A stretch of 15,169 nt of DNA from Trichomonas tenax (Eukaryota; Parabasalia; Trichomonadida; Trichomonadidae), in the NCBI GenBank assembly GCA_023091735.1, contig JALKBU010001186.1, forward strand, positions 1 through 15,169, written 5' to 3'. Made by a program: the position numbers and the translations under genes. Positions 1 through 9,800 of this stretch are shown here, piece after piece. The notes beneath the pieces were generated by a model. The model was not told where the DNA came from. It worked only from the letters and a program-made list of their open reading frames with translations, and searched no databases. Position 1 is the stretch's first letter. Each line of letters starts with the position of its first letter.

Positions 1-2
1 CC

Positions 3-785
3 AGGACGGTCCTCATCTATAAGCACGACGATCCAAACCAGCTCCAAAACTGGAGACCGATCACCATAGCTCCATGTGCTTATAGATTATGGGCCAAAGT
101 TGTCATGGAAGCATTCCAACATTGCAACTTCAGATTCAGACTGATCAACGAAAGCCAAAAGGGATTCATCAAAGGGATCAACGGATGCACAGAGCACACG
201 CAAATGATTACGGAAATCATTGCAGATGCAAACAGGAACGGCAAGAATCTATACATAACATCAATCGACTTAAGAGATGCCTTTGGCTCTCTCCCGCACG
301 AGCTCATTTACAGCAAGCTTGCAGAGATCGGAGTTTCCGAGAATCTCCGGGCCAATATCATGTCAACATACCTCCACAACACTACAAGAGTGTACATCGG
401 GAACGAGAAGAGCCGAGAAGTCAAACTCGGAAAGGGTGTGAAGCAGGGATGCCCACTCTCGCCATTCATATTCGACTTATGCATCAATCCACCCATCCGA
501 GCGATTGAGCAGTCCAAGAACGGATACAAAATCAAAGAATCAGCATGCACTATCCAAGCCTACGCAGATGATATTATCCTGCTAAGCGACAAGGAAGACA
601 AGATGAAGGACAGCCTAAGGATTCTAGAGCAGTATCTACAATACAGCCAACTTGAAGTGAACATCAAGAAATGCTTCAACATCAACTACATTATTGTCGA
701 CAATCGAAGAGTCTCAACTCAAGACACCTTCACTATCTTTGGACAGAGCATCAAGTCAAAGTCACTTGATGACATTATCGAGTAA
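3..785 (+). pseudogene. LINE reverse transcriptase fragment, N-terminus outside the window
   Basis: The frame is open from base 3 with no start codon needed, so this is an internal piece of a longer polyprotein; the ATG at 105 is only an internal Met. Reverse-transcriptase landmarks are in the correct order: NWRPITIAP at about 48-74, motif A as SIDLRDAFGS near 261-290, motif B as KQGCPLSPFIF near 441-473, and the catalytic YADDI at 561-575. A lysine-rich NIKKC follows near 660. Both catalytic Asp pairs are present, so the domain itself looks intact. The piece ends at TAA 783-785, and the same frame continues immediately into the next open stretch. The stop is therefore read as a nonsense mutation in one ancestral ORF. 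Function when intact: target-primed reverse transcription of the element's RNA. Confidence 0.85.
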
Positions 786-821
786 TTAGGAGTTCCATTA
801 GCCACCAATTTCGTTGGCAGA

Positions 822-1778
822 ATGAACCAAAGCAACAACGGAATGGGAGAAGCGATCAACAAGATCGAACATATCTTCGACAGCAAACTACTGTTCAATC
901 AGAAGATTGAAGCTCTCCGGAAGTTCCTTATCCCAAGTCTTGACTACATTCTTCTTAATGGATATCCCGGACAGGGCAAACTAGAGGAAATCGATAAGAA
1001 GATCAGAACTTCAATTGCCAAAGACATTGGAATCGCAAGTCTTCCTAAGTCATTCTTCTACACAGATTGGAGAGACAATGGCCTATCAATCACTTCACTG
1101 AATTACCGAAGCAAAATTCTCGCAATCAGGACGCTCATCTGTATGCTCAACGCTAAGACGCCCACTACAAGATCACAGTTCAGAAACTTAATCGAGGACG
1201 AAATGAATCATAGAGGTATCACACAAGCGGAGAACAAGGTTGAAGCAAACTTCCTGAACTTCTTAGTTCCTGATCATCCAAAGAAAGGAACATCATCTCT
1301 CGCCATGAGAGCAAAGCGAGCTACTGACGAATTAGGAGTCAAGATTATATACACAGAAGAGGATGATGCATGTGTCGAGATCAATGACAAGAGATATTTC
1401 TTCACACACGACATCACAAAAGATCTGCTCGACACTTTGAGAAAGGAATCGTTCAAGAGTCTAACAAGTCTCGAGCTCCACGGGCACTCATTCATCAACG
1501 CTGAAGATAACAAGAACAGCAATTCCTGGATCGGCAATTATAAAAGCAAGCTAGCCGATGAAATTACGAAATTTGCTATTGCAGCAAGATGCAATGAATA
1601 TGCCACAGGTTCAATGCAATCGAAGAAAGATAACATTGAAAGGAGCTGTCCAGCATGCGGCGCAATCAATCAAGATACGCTTGCATATCGCTTGAATGGC
1701 TGCAAAGGCAACAGAAAGCAACAAATCGACCGCCATGATATGGTAGTTAAAAAGTTGTCAATGTATTCAGCAAGATGA
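822..1778 (+). pseudogene. LINE polyprotein middle part: thumb region and Cys-rich knuckle
   Basis: This is in the same frame as the reverse transcriptase and open from base 786, directly after its stop codon; the first ATG is at 822. It has no similarity to a separate gene. The segment LPKSFFYTDWRDNGLSI matches in style the R2-type post-RT region (LP ... GGLGI). Near the end, CPAC at 1647-1658 begins the zinc knuckle that precedes the endonuclease in R2-like elements, normally C-X2-C ... H-X4-C. Here the last Cys is at 1701 but the expected His is a Tyr (codon 1686-1688). RHD follows at 1731-1739, matching the usual RHN/RHD downstream of the knuckle. The frame hits TGA at 1776-1778 just after the homology moves to another frame. 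Confidence 0.75.
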
Positions 1779-2140
1779 AGAAAGATGCCTCAATTCAAAT
1801 CGGAAAGGCAACTCGCGAAGACAGCAACATTCTCACTATCAGATCAAATGATGGATCGATTATGAAGACAGATATTGTCGTCCAGACAGCCAATCGAATT
1901 GATATAGTAGAGATTACAGTCCCATACGACAACTACTCTTCAAGATCTGGAATGAAGAAATCAAATCTTGAAGAGAGATACCAAGGAAAGCTTGGGAAGG
2001 ATGAGGACCTTCGCTTCAAAGTCAGCCAGGTTCTCAAGAAGCAAACATACCTGACAGTCGTTGTAGTCTCAAGCCTAGGAATTCTACAAGAAGTCACTCG
2101 ATCAGTTGAAGAAGTGCTTCGAGAGAATCCCATCATTTAA
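1775..2140 (+). pseudogene. LINE restriction-like endonuclease, C-terminal fragment
   Basis: This lies in a different frame from the preceding part. Conserved-looking sequence in this frame already begins near 1760, so the ATG at 1775 is probably not a true start. One missing base at about 1758-1760 would explain the shift. The sequence MKTDIVV (1862-1882) followed by DIVEITVPYD (1901-1930) fits the PD-(D/E)XK endonuclease of R2/NeSL-type LINEs, where RPD or KPD precedes a short strand ending in D or E. Here the Pro of KPD is Thr, a likely decay change. A later basic stretch (YQGKLGK) and a hydrophobic strand (LTVVVVSSLG) agree with the fold. It ends at TAA 2138-2140. When intact, the enzyme nicks the target DNA to prime reverse transcription. 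Confidence 0.75.
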
Positions 2141-2307
2141 ATGGGACCTCTTCCAAAGAAAAATTTCCACAGCCGCACTCATAGGCTCGTATCTTATGTT
2201 CTTCAACCCACCGAAGAAGTTCAGGGTAACGGACGATATGATGGGAGCAGAAGACGGTGAAGAAAGAGATAACGAAGAAAATAATAATAAGAAAAAAATA
2301 ATAACAA
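2141..2307 (+). other. Putative LINE 3' untranslated region ending in an A-rich run
   Basis: This non-coding stretch follows the endonuclease stop and keeps the mixed base composition of the element until about 2270. It then passes into an AAT/AAAAAAT-rich run near 2278-2304. Beyond it the DNA turns sharply AT-rich. A weak hairpin (arms 2300-2307 and 2319-2326) sits at the junction. The element's 3' end is inferred from the composition change only. Confidence 0.45.
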
Positions 2308-2440
2308 GTTTTCAAAATTTGTTATTTACTCTATTGAATTTAGTCGTCGATGCGACTCACAGTAAACATTTGAAATTCACTTGGGAGGATTTTTTTCCCC
2401 TTTTTCAAAAATTTTAAATATTTATTTGATTGAGCATGCA

Positions 2441-2468
2441 ATATAATATATATGATATATAATATATA
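2441..2468. repeat. AT-dinucleotide-rich tract
   Basis: A run of almost pure A/T (ATATAATATATATGATATAT and onward) lies directly outside the left end of the inverted-repeat element at 2477. It may be a preferred insertion site or simple low complexity; no function can be read from it. Confidence 0.6.
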
Positions 2469-2476
2469 GGTCAAAT

Positions 2477-2550
2477 TGTCGGGTATAATAAATAGTCACG
2501 AAAAGCGACATATTTACATGGCAGTTCTAAATACATTTTGACATGTAAAG
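2477..2550 (+). repeat. Left terminal inverted repeat of copy 1
   Basis: It pairs with 2796-2866 with scattered, mostly C/T and A/G, differences. Its core blocks TCAYGAAAAG and TGACATGTAAA are shared with the ends of the copy at 12971-13375. Confidence 0.75.
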
Positions 2551-2579
2551 TCTGCCATTATAACAAAAGGTGTTCTATT

Positions 2580-2760
2580 AAGCTTGATGGACTCCCTAGC
2601 AAGCTTGCTACGCACTCTAACAAGCTTGGAATGAACTCTAACAAGCTTGTTACGCACTTTAACAAACTTAATAGAGTCTCTAACAAGCTTAGAATGAACT
2701 CTAACAAGCTTAATAGATTTTCTAATAAGATTTTCAGATGCTATAACAAACTTAATTGAA
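2580..2760 (+). repeat. 21-bp minisatellite, about nine units, inside copy 1
   Basis: AAGCTT or a one-base variant recurs exactly every 21 bases at 2580, 2601, 2622, 2643, 2664, 2685, 2706, 2727 and 2748. The loose unit is AAGCTTNNNANNNACTCTAAC. Because 21 is a multiple of three, one plus-strand frame stays open and repeats Asn-Lys-Leu every seven residues (about 73 codons from 2538). I see no promoter and no known family for it, so it is annotated as a repeat rather than a gene. The last units are more diverged. Confidence 0.85.
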
Positions 2761-2795
2761 CTTTATAAATACACATTCTAATTAACTAACCAATT

Positions 2796-2866
2796 TTACA
2801 TGTCAAAATGAAATACATTTGTCATGTAAACACGTCACTTTTCATGACTCTTTATTATATTCAACA
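2796..2866 (-). repeat. Right terminal inverted repeat of copy 1
   Basis: On the minus strand this matches the left arm at 2477-2550, including the outermost TGTYGRRTATAATAAA block. The match ends abruptly outside 2866. Confidence 0.75.
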
Positions 2867-3126
2867 TATAGATTTACTGATTCAACAGAAACACTAATTA
2901 AGGTAGGCAACAATATATATGATCTTAGGGCATCGATTGTTCATAACCAAATTAGATCAATTCATTTAAATCTTATCCTACCGTGCTTTGCATTGCTGCA
3001 AATGAAAATTTGGTGCTGTGAAATAGTATTATAAAGTGCATGTATTCCGATTCAGATTGAGGAAGAAGTAAAACTGACAGATAAGTTTCATGCCGTTTTT
3101 TTAGTTATTTTCTATAGAAACTATAA
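2867..3126. other. Intergenic stretch with no supported gene
   Basis: AT-rich DNA between the inverted-repeat element and the beta-helix remnant. An ATG at 3090 is followed by only three codons before TAG at 3102-3104. A hydrophobic run in another frame just after it (AVFLVIFY, from 3092) could be the remains of a signal peptide for the downstream remnant, displaced by indels. This is inference. Confidence 0.4.
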
Positions 3127-3765
3127 CTGCAATTCTTTCATCATTCATGGGAAGACTTCTACAGAGGAACGACACCAAATGATATCATTATTGAAAAGTC
3201 AGAACCTGTAATTCGAAGTATAGATGATAAATATTACCTAAAATTATATATATTTAATAATGAAATTACAAATTCAATTATGATTAAAACAAGCTCTGAA
3301 ACTACTATGGTTCTTGTCGAAGATGCCTCTTTTTCTATGTGTTCAAACAATCGTTTTCGAATCCAATATTGTAACTTTCTAAATAACCATGATGAAGCCG
3401 ATGGTGGTGATCCTTTTATGTTTTCTGGAAATATAAACACCATTATTTCTAACTGCAGCTTTATAGAAAACGCAGGAATCCATCATAATTTTCAAAATAG
3501 TGAAGGCAACATGATTAAAGAATCTATAGAATATTGTTACGTTTCTTATGGAAAAGATGATTATGATTCTCCTTCATATAGGTACACATATTCTTCATAT
3601 TCTACCAATGTATTAACTCATTTCTCATCTTACTTATGCGAAACCATGCATCCACTTGTTTGGGGCATAAAAAAAGTCAGTGACAGAACATTTTTCAAAA
3701 GCAGCAATTTTATCACTTTGATCATCACAACAACTCTTGATGTATTTGTTTTCATTCAACTGTAA
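3127..3765 (+). pseudogene. Remnant of a right-handed beta-helix (pectin-lyase-like) surface protein gene
   Basis: One frame is open from 3127 (just after TAA at 3124-3126) to TAA at 3763-3765, about 212 codons. Its first ATG, at 3280, lies well inside what looks like conserved sequence: upstream codons read WEDFYRGTTPND and VIRSIDDKYYLKLY. Beta-helix rungs are suggested by repeats of the form Cys-x-Phe-x(4-5)-Asn (IQYCNFLNNHDEADGG, then ISNCSFIENAG), as in trichomonad Pmp-like or BspA-neighbour surface proteins. The N-terminal signal region is missing or frameshifted. The end is short and Ser/Tyr-rich, without the long repeats and membrane anchor such proteins usually have. The part after about residue 150 is not recognisable. 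It is probably a decayed gene; a short live gene starting at 3280 (161 codons) is less likely. Confidence 0.55.
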
Positions 3766-3822
3766 TATATTAGTATACATTAACAATAAGTAAAATGCAT
3801 TATAGCATGATATAGAAAACAG

Positions 3823-3826
3823 TTTA
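3823..3826 (-). terminator. Candidate UAAA polyadenylation signal for VPS13
   Basis: On the minus strand TAAA occurs about 20 bases after the VPS13 stop, inside TATTAAACTG. Trichomonad transcripts are reported to use a short UAAA-type signal close to the stop codon. The tetramer is very common in AT-rich DNA, so this is weak evidence. Confidence 0.3.
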
Positions 3827-3845
3827 ATAAAAATAATCAAATTAA

Positions 3846-6800
3846 TTAAATCGCAAATGAGGCCATGATTGACAACGATCGTATATCAGCTGTGATTTCA
3901 TTGATATCATAACCAATGACCTTGAATTTCTTAGGATTCTTGATTGCTTTGATTTTAACAATGAGAATTTGATTTCCATCATTTTGGACTTCTTCAATCT
4001 TCTTTAGTTTAATCTTTGTGTCGATTGTATGCTTGTGATCGAATACAACTAAAGATGATCTTGTAAGGCAAATGGCTCCACCTCCTTCAATTCTTGCTCC
4101 AACGAAGATTGTATCGTTGTAAGTTGAACGAAGAAGATCTTCAATCTGAATTTCGTGTTGACACAAATCAAAGAACTCAGATGTAGAACAAACTCTGCTG
4201 TGGAAGAAACATCTCATGCATCTCTTCCTATGGATTGTTTCGTTATCATCTTCAATAGCTTTCCTTGTCGCGCCAACGATTCCTGCGCCAATATCAAGCA
4301 TTCCACTGACAGGAGCAGCGAGTGCACCGGCAATGCCTTTTCCAAGTCCTTTGAGACCTCCAAGGAAACCTCCTTTCTTCCCTTCTTCCATTGGTTTAGT
4401 GACAATACCTGCAAATCCAAGAGCAATTCCTTTTCCAAAGCTTACGAATCCATCACCAACAGTTTCTGCAGCACTTCTGTTGAGGCTACCGCTGTGTCTA
4501 TTATTATCGCCTTCAATGAAACCATGCATCAATGAAGAAGCTCCACGAACGAATGATTCAGTTCCTGTGAGTGTTCCTACGACAATTGCAGGCTTCATTC
4601 CTGAGAAATCTCCGGTCTGGAAGTGCTTAATGTCTCTTTCATACAATGAACCGATCTGTGATATATTCAACAAAACATCACAGTGACCAATAATCTTCAA
4701 TATTTGGTTCATTGCACTCTTACTGTAGTTATCGAAAACTTGTGAGATTAAGAATGATGTTGTAACAGAAGTGAAGCTAAATTCTGTTCCATCGAGCATT
4801 AATGCTGCGTTTGTAACATCAGGAGCCATATATAGAGCATGGCTGAAGAATGGATATTGATGAACTCTGTTTGTATGACTTCGAATGCTGAATAATATAT
4901 TGATTGGGTTCAATTTGAAGTTTTCAAATGAGAAAATAACATTTTCACCAATAAGTTTTGATGTATGCGGTTTCAGCAAAGCTTTGTCGAAGTTATTGCG
5001 TTGCGACTCAATCAATATATCAGCGAAGAAGCAAATGACTTCACTGACGAATGCTGTATCAATATATGCAGTGATTGGATTGACTTGAAGTTCAAGTTTC
5101 TTGAAAGCCGAAGCAAATGCGGCATTGTTGTAAAATTCTGCGCTGAAGTCAATAAATGTTTCTTTTGCAAATGCAACAACAGGAAGAGGGACATCAGGGA
5201 ACATATCATCGAGTTGGATTCTTTGTACAGTGAAATTCAAAGTTGAAAGATTTGCAACACTCGAATATTGAAGTGCAATCTCTGAAATTGTAAGTAATGC
5301 CAATTCTCTTAAATCTTGATGGATCAACGAAACGCAAATTTGTGGTACACTGAAGTTGAAATGCAAGTTATCATTGATATTTAACGGCTGACGTTCATGA
5401 GAAACTAAAACAGTCTTACATCCATCTTCTGACGTTCTAACTTCAATGTATACATCTTTTCCACTACACTTGTGAACCTTTGGTGCATTTAGTTCAGACA
5501 TATCAACTTTAACGTCCGTTCGATGAACCAAAACATAAACATCACGATTGAGTTCTGGGAAGTCGTAAGCAAATGGTTTCGTTTCTCCGATGTCAATAGT
5601 GAAAGGAGTGCTTTCTTCTATTTGATATGCAGCAATCGGTTCATCGCTGATCAAGTTTTTCAACAATAGTGGAGATTTGAGTGATGCATCAGAGAATGTT
5701 ATTGTTGATCCGAGAGAATTTGTTGTAATAAGGAAGCAAATGAATTTCTGAACGAATGGACCATCATTGTTAATAACTCTGAATGTTGTGTAAATTGGTG
5801 AACCAAAGCTTAATGGAACCGGTCTAAATCCATCAACAGTGAACAAAAATGCTTGACCAACAGTACACAATGGTAATGCAAACTCAGAGTTTGGCTTAAC
5901 AACAATGGGATCTCCAATAGGTTTATTATTCTCGAGATTGAAGATCGGACTTATCTTGAATTCATATGATAAGTTTGATTTGATTGTGAAGTGGTTCGTA
6001 AGAGTGATCTTTCTTGTCCTTGCGCCATCAGAACCTCTTGTATCAACTCGAGAAACATAATGAAGCGCCATGTTCAACAATGGATTCTTCAAATATGGCA
6101 AATAAAGAATTCCATCAACATTGGATATTAATGCATCTATTGGTTGTGCGCTAAGCTTATATTGGAATCCAGCAGCAACACTCGCAAGCATCGAAGATGG
6201 TTCTCTGAAATAAGAATCGGGTCCCCACATAACATATCCATTTGTGTTTGGATCATCTGATCCGGGAATTGCTCTGAACTTCGTTGGGTTTCCATCTTCA
6301 TCACTTACCATCAAATCGAATCCTGTGGTGTTGTAGACAACAGCTGGAACATAAAATGATACTTTAACGTGCCTTGTTTCTTGGTCAATATTGACAATTC
6401 CGGCAACATTCAGTGATACATCAATTTTGACAGGATTGACTGCTCCATCTTCAAGCGTAAGAGCAGATTCTGCTGTTTCAAGCCCATTGCCCATTTGAAT
6501 CTTAACCTTGACGATCTTTGTTATATTGACGAAGTCAACAAGTTTCTCTGCTGCTGGCTTCAATAAAACTGAGATTCCGTTAATAATGAACATTGATTCA
6601 AATGGAAGATCATTAACGACCGATAATGGCGTTGTCAGTGAAATAATTGTTGATCCTCTAATTGGATCAAGTTTCTTTTGGATAAGAACTTGCATTTCCT
6701 TCTTTTCATGCGATATTGAATTCTCATGAGTGAAAACATAATTAATTATCTGATTTTTCATCTTGAAATCAACAAACTTTGATTTTGGACTTTCAATGGC

Positions 6801-9800
6801 AAATGAGTCATTAATGTTGAATCTTGGAATTTCAATGAAAGAACTGCTTGAAATCTCAATTCCTTCACCATATGATTTACCTCGTTTAATGTAAATTGAA
6901 AGATTTTGTGATGTTGAGTTTTCCATCAAATAAGGAGAAGTGATGCAAATAACGAAAACATTTCCTCGCATGTATTTGTAAATAACCAAATCTTTGGAAG
7001 GAATCAATGGGAATGAAAGGTCCTTTATAGCAATATTATATGTTACACCATTAATAATGAACTTCAATGTTGAATTTCCTGTCATGTGATAAGTTGGAAT
7101 CGATTCATCAGGTGCCATTGTGAAAACGGCATCATTTGGAAGATATAAATCAATACTTGAACAGGTCTTATTGAGAACTTCATATGCTGGGAATGCACAA
7201 TAGACACCTTTTTTCTGAGTGATTGTCTTAATGTTGTAAAAGAACGTCAATAGTTTCTTGAGCATTCTGTGAGAAAGATTGATGTTAAGGGAGTTAACAA
7301 TATCGAAACTGAATCTCAAACCATCAACTTCAGCTCCATGAAGAACAAATTGAAGAGGTTCAACAAGGATATCCCAATTTCCAGTGATTTCATTGAAAAC
7401 ATCAATAGAAGAGAATGTATACTCAAAAGCAAAGTGTTGGCTATTGAGTAAATTAATTTGGATACTTGCAGGTGGGAAGTGGACACGTAAAAGAGGTAAC
7501 GGCGGGACCATAGATCTATTATCTTCACATAAGACAATATTAATGTTGCCGAGATTGAATTTAATGATCTTGATTAAAGAGGCATCAAAGCCGCCAGAAC
7601 TAATGGCCGATTTTGGTATTTGCTTTAAAATACCTTTCTGGAGTAATGATATTGTGGCAATATCAGCCGCTGAAATGAATAAATTGACATCAGATATTAT
7701 AAGAGATAACTCATTGATTCCATCTTTGTTGGTGACTCTGATATCAGAGACAAATTGCTTAATTATTGGTGGATAAAGTCTATTTTGATCGCAATACTGT
7801 GAAAACGCAGCAACAAGTTTAGTGATGAAGACTTGCTGCGTGTTATTAGAATTCAATATGTGAACAGTTGTATCCAAGAACAAACATGGACCATTGTTTT
7901 CGATATCAGAAGGAACAGCAATTCTAGAATTATCGATCATGAACTTCATTCCTCTTTGTGTTTCTTTGAATCCATAATTATATGTTATCAAAGGCGAATT
8001 CTTGAATTTCTCGAACAAATCAACAAAGAAAAACGGAATAATTGTAATGAAAGCATTTTTAAGTCTGATATCTAAATTCTTTGGATCCATTGATAATTCA
8101 AATATATCGCTTGGACCGTTTAATGTTGTTTTAGCAATTATTGGAAGAAGATATTTAACGTCTGATTGAACGCTTATCGAATTTAATTTGATTTGTTGTG
8201 ATTGGTTCAAATTATATTTGATCTTGTTCAATAAAACCTTCATTCCTGGTATTGAACATGTTATGGAATCAACGTTGATATTAGCTTTCGTTTCAAGAAT
8301 AAATAATGGTTCTGAATTGAGAATATTGAAAATAAATTGAGAAACTTTCAGTAATCTGAGCATTTGTTCATCAGAATAATTGAATGATAATGATTGAGCA
8401 GATGCAGAGAGATTAATTGCATGGAGATAATTTCTATTGAATGATTTATATCTTTCAGGAATTGATTCATCAGCAATAGGAGCAAGTTTTGGTAAAGCTT
8501 TGTCTAATGTTAAATTCATTTTTGCAGAAATTTCGTCAAGTTGAAGTAATTCATTTGAGACGATAGAATTAAGCTTGATAATAAATTCAGTCGGTTGATC
8601 TGCTTTAATATCTAAGCCTTGGACATTGAAAGGAACTGATTGAATGATATTTTCTTCTTTGTATAACACATTCAATGAAATATTATCGATTGCAATGTCA
8701 TACTTAAATAATGTAATTGAAATCGGATCTTTTTCATATTTTGGATCAGTCGAAATGAGATTTGATGAATATGCAATTATCTTCATCAAAGTATTATAAT
8801 CGAAGTTTGTTTCGACAGCATTAGAATGTAAAATCACTCGCTTTTCTTCAGTAATTTTGATATTAATGATTTTTTCAGGATTGAATTTTGCAATAGATTT
8901 GTTATCAATCAATGGTGACGTAATATCGACATTACAAAGCCCAACATCAATGTTCGGTTCTCCGTTGCCGATTTGAGCTTCGAAATCGAACTTATTGAAT
9001 GATGCATCTGCGATGTGAACGGAATCAGCAGATATCATTGGAATGTATAATTGTTCCTGATATTCAAGTTTAATTCCAATGCGAGTTGATGGATAAGTGT
9101 CAGTGAATACTAACGGTGGCTTTTCAGGAGGCATAAATAGAGCATAGAGATATTGAATTGCCTTTTCTGTTGCAATAAGTTGATTGATTTTTGAGATTTG
9201 AATCTGACCATCTGTTTTCAGTAATATGAACTTCAAGCTTTCGACATCAATTATTTCTTTGTTATCTTCGGTGTAATATTGATCAACTTTGATGTTTTCA
9301 ACACCAAATTCAATTGCTTCAGATACAATAACTGATAAATGATTAAGATCAGTTTTCATACGAGCATTATTATCATCATCCATCATGTTAATGATAATGT
9401 TATCAAAAATCAAATTTAGTGCAATGTTCGATTTCTGATTTAGATCATAAGGTGCAAATGAACTTCTTAGATAGAAGATTGTACTCAATAATAAGTTGAA
9501 GTCAGTTCGAATGATGTTAAATTCAAGATTATTTAATTTCGTATTGATATTTTGGTTGTCAATAGAAACTGTTGTAGAAATATTTTGCGTTATTAATCTT
9601 TCATCTATAAACAAACTCAAATCAATAAGATCAACAGAAATATTATTATCTTCATTAACAGTTATCGCAATTGACTTTGAAGCAGTTGATGTATTGATGA
9701 GTTTATCTTTTCCAGGCAACTCTAAGATAAATTTAGGATTGGAAAAGTTGAGAATAACTTTTGTCTTTTTCTGAATAATGGAAGAAGCATCGATAGTTTT

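Larger units (their letters stand above)
1..2307 (+). mobile_element. 3' part of a decayed non-LTR (LINE) retrotransposon with a restriction-like endonuclease
   Basis: Three consecutive open stretches on the plus strand carry, in order, reverse-transcriptase motifs, a thumb region, a Cys-rich knuckle and a restriction-like endonuclease. This is the order known for the early-branching site-specific LINE groups (R2, NeSL, CRE, R4, Hero types). The window starts inside the reverse transcriptase, so the 5' end is missing. The copy is dead as it stands: there is an in-frame TAA at 783-785 and a one-base frame change near 1758-1760. The coding part is visibly richer in G and C than the AT-rich DNA that follows. 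The 3' end is set at the A-rich run near 2270-2307 and is uncertain. No target-site duplication can be judged because one end is absent. The exact clade is inferred and would need a phylogeny. Confidence 0.85.
2477..2866. mobile_element. Non-autonomous inverted-repeat element, copy 1 (MITE-like)
   Basis: The two ends are inverted copies of each other over about 70 bases. The left arm (2477-2550) starts TGTCGGGTATAATAAATAG and continues TCACGAAAAGCGACA, then TTTACATGG, ending TTTTGACATGTAAAG. The right arm (2796-2866), read on the minus strand, gives TGTTGAATATAATAAAGAG, TCATGAAAAGTGACG, TTTACATGAC, TTTTGACATGTAAA. The interior is a 21-bp tandem repeat. No transposase ORF is present, so it would need a partner in trans. 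I could not find a convincing target-site duplication next to either end, so the exact limits may be off by several bases. The same end sequence recurs at 12971-13375. Confidence 0.75.

Noticed and set aside
89..508. Open frames overlapping the reverse transcriptase in other frames or on the minus strand
   Set aside because: The frame with all the reverse-transcriptase motifs is unambiguous; these are overlaps without motifs.
2106..2417. Plus-strand open frame of 103 codons overlapping the LINE 3' end
   Set aside because: It begins with a non-ATG codon inside the endonuclease in another frame and runs into low-complexity AT-rich sequence. There is no recognisable domain.
2538..2759. Protein gene with Asn-Lys-Leu heptads
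   Set aside because: The frame exists because the repeat unit is 21 bases. It lies wholly within the inverted-repeat element and starts inside its left arm.
2580..2760. CRISPR-like array
   Set aside because: The repeats are contiguous 21-bp tandem units without unique spacers of constant length, and the genome is eukaryotic.
2468..2875. Target-site duplication TATAG around copy 1
   Set aside because: TATAG occurs near both ends but is not adjacent to the left arm, which leaves seven unexplained bases; the match is likely chance in AT-rich DNA.
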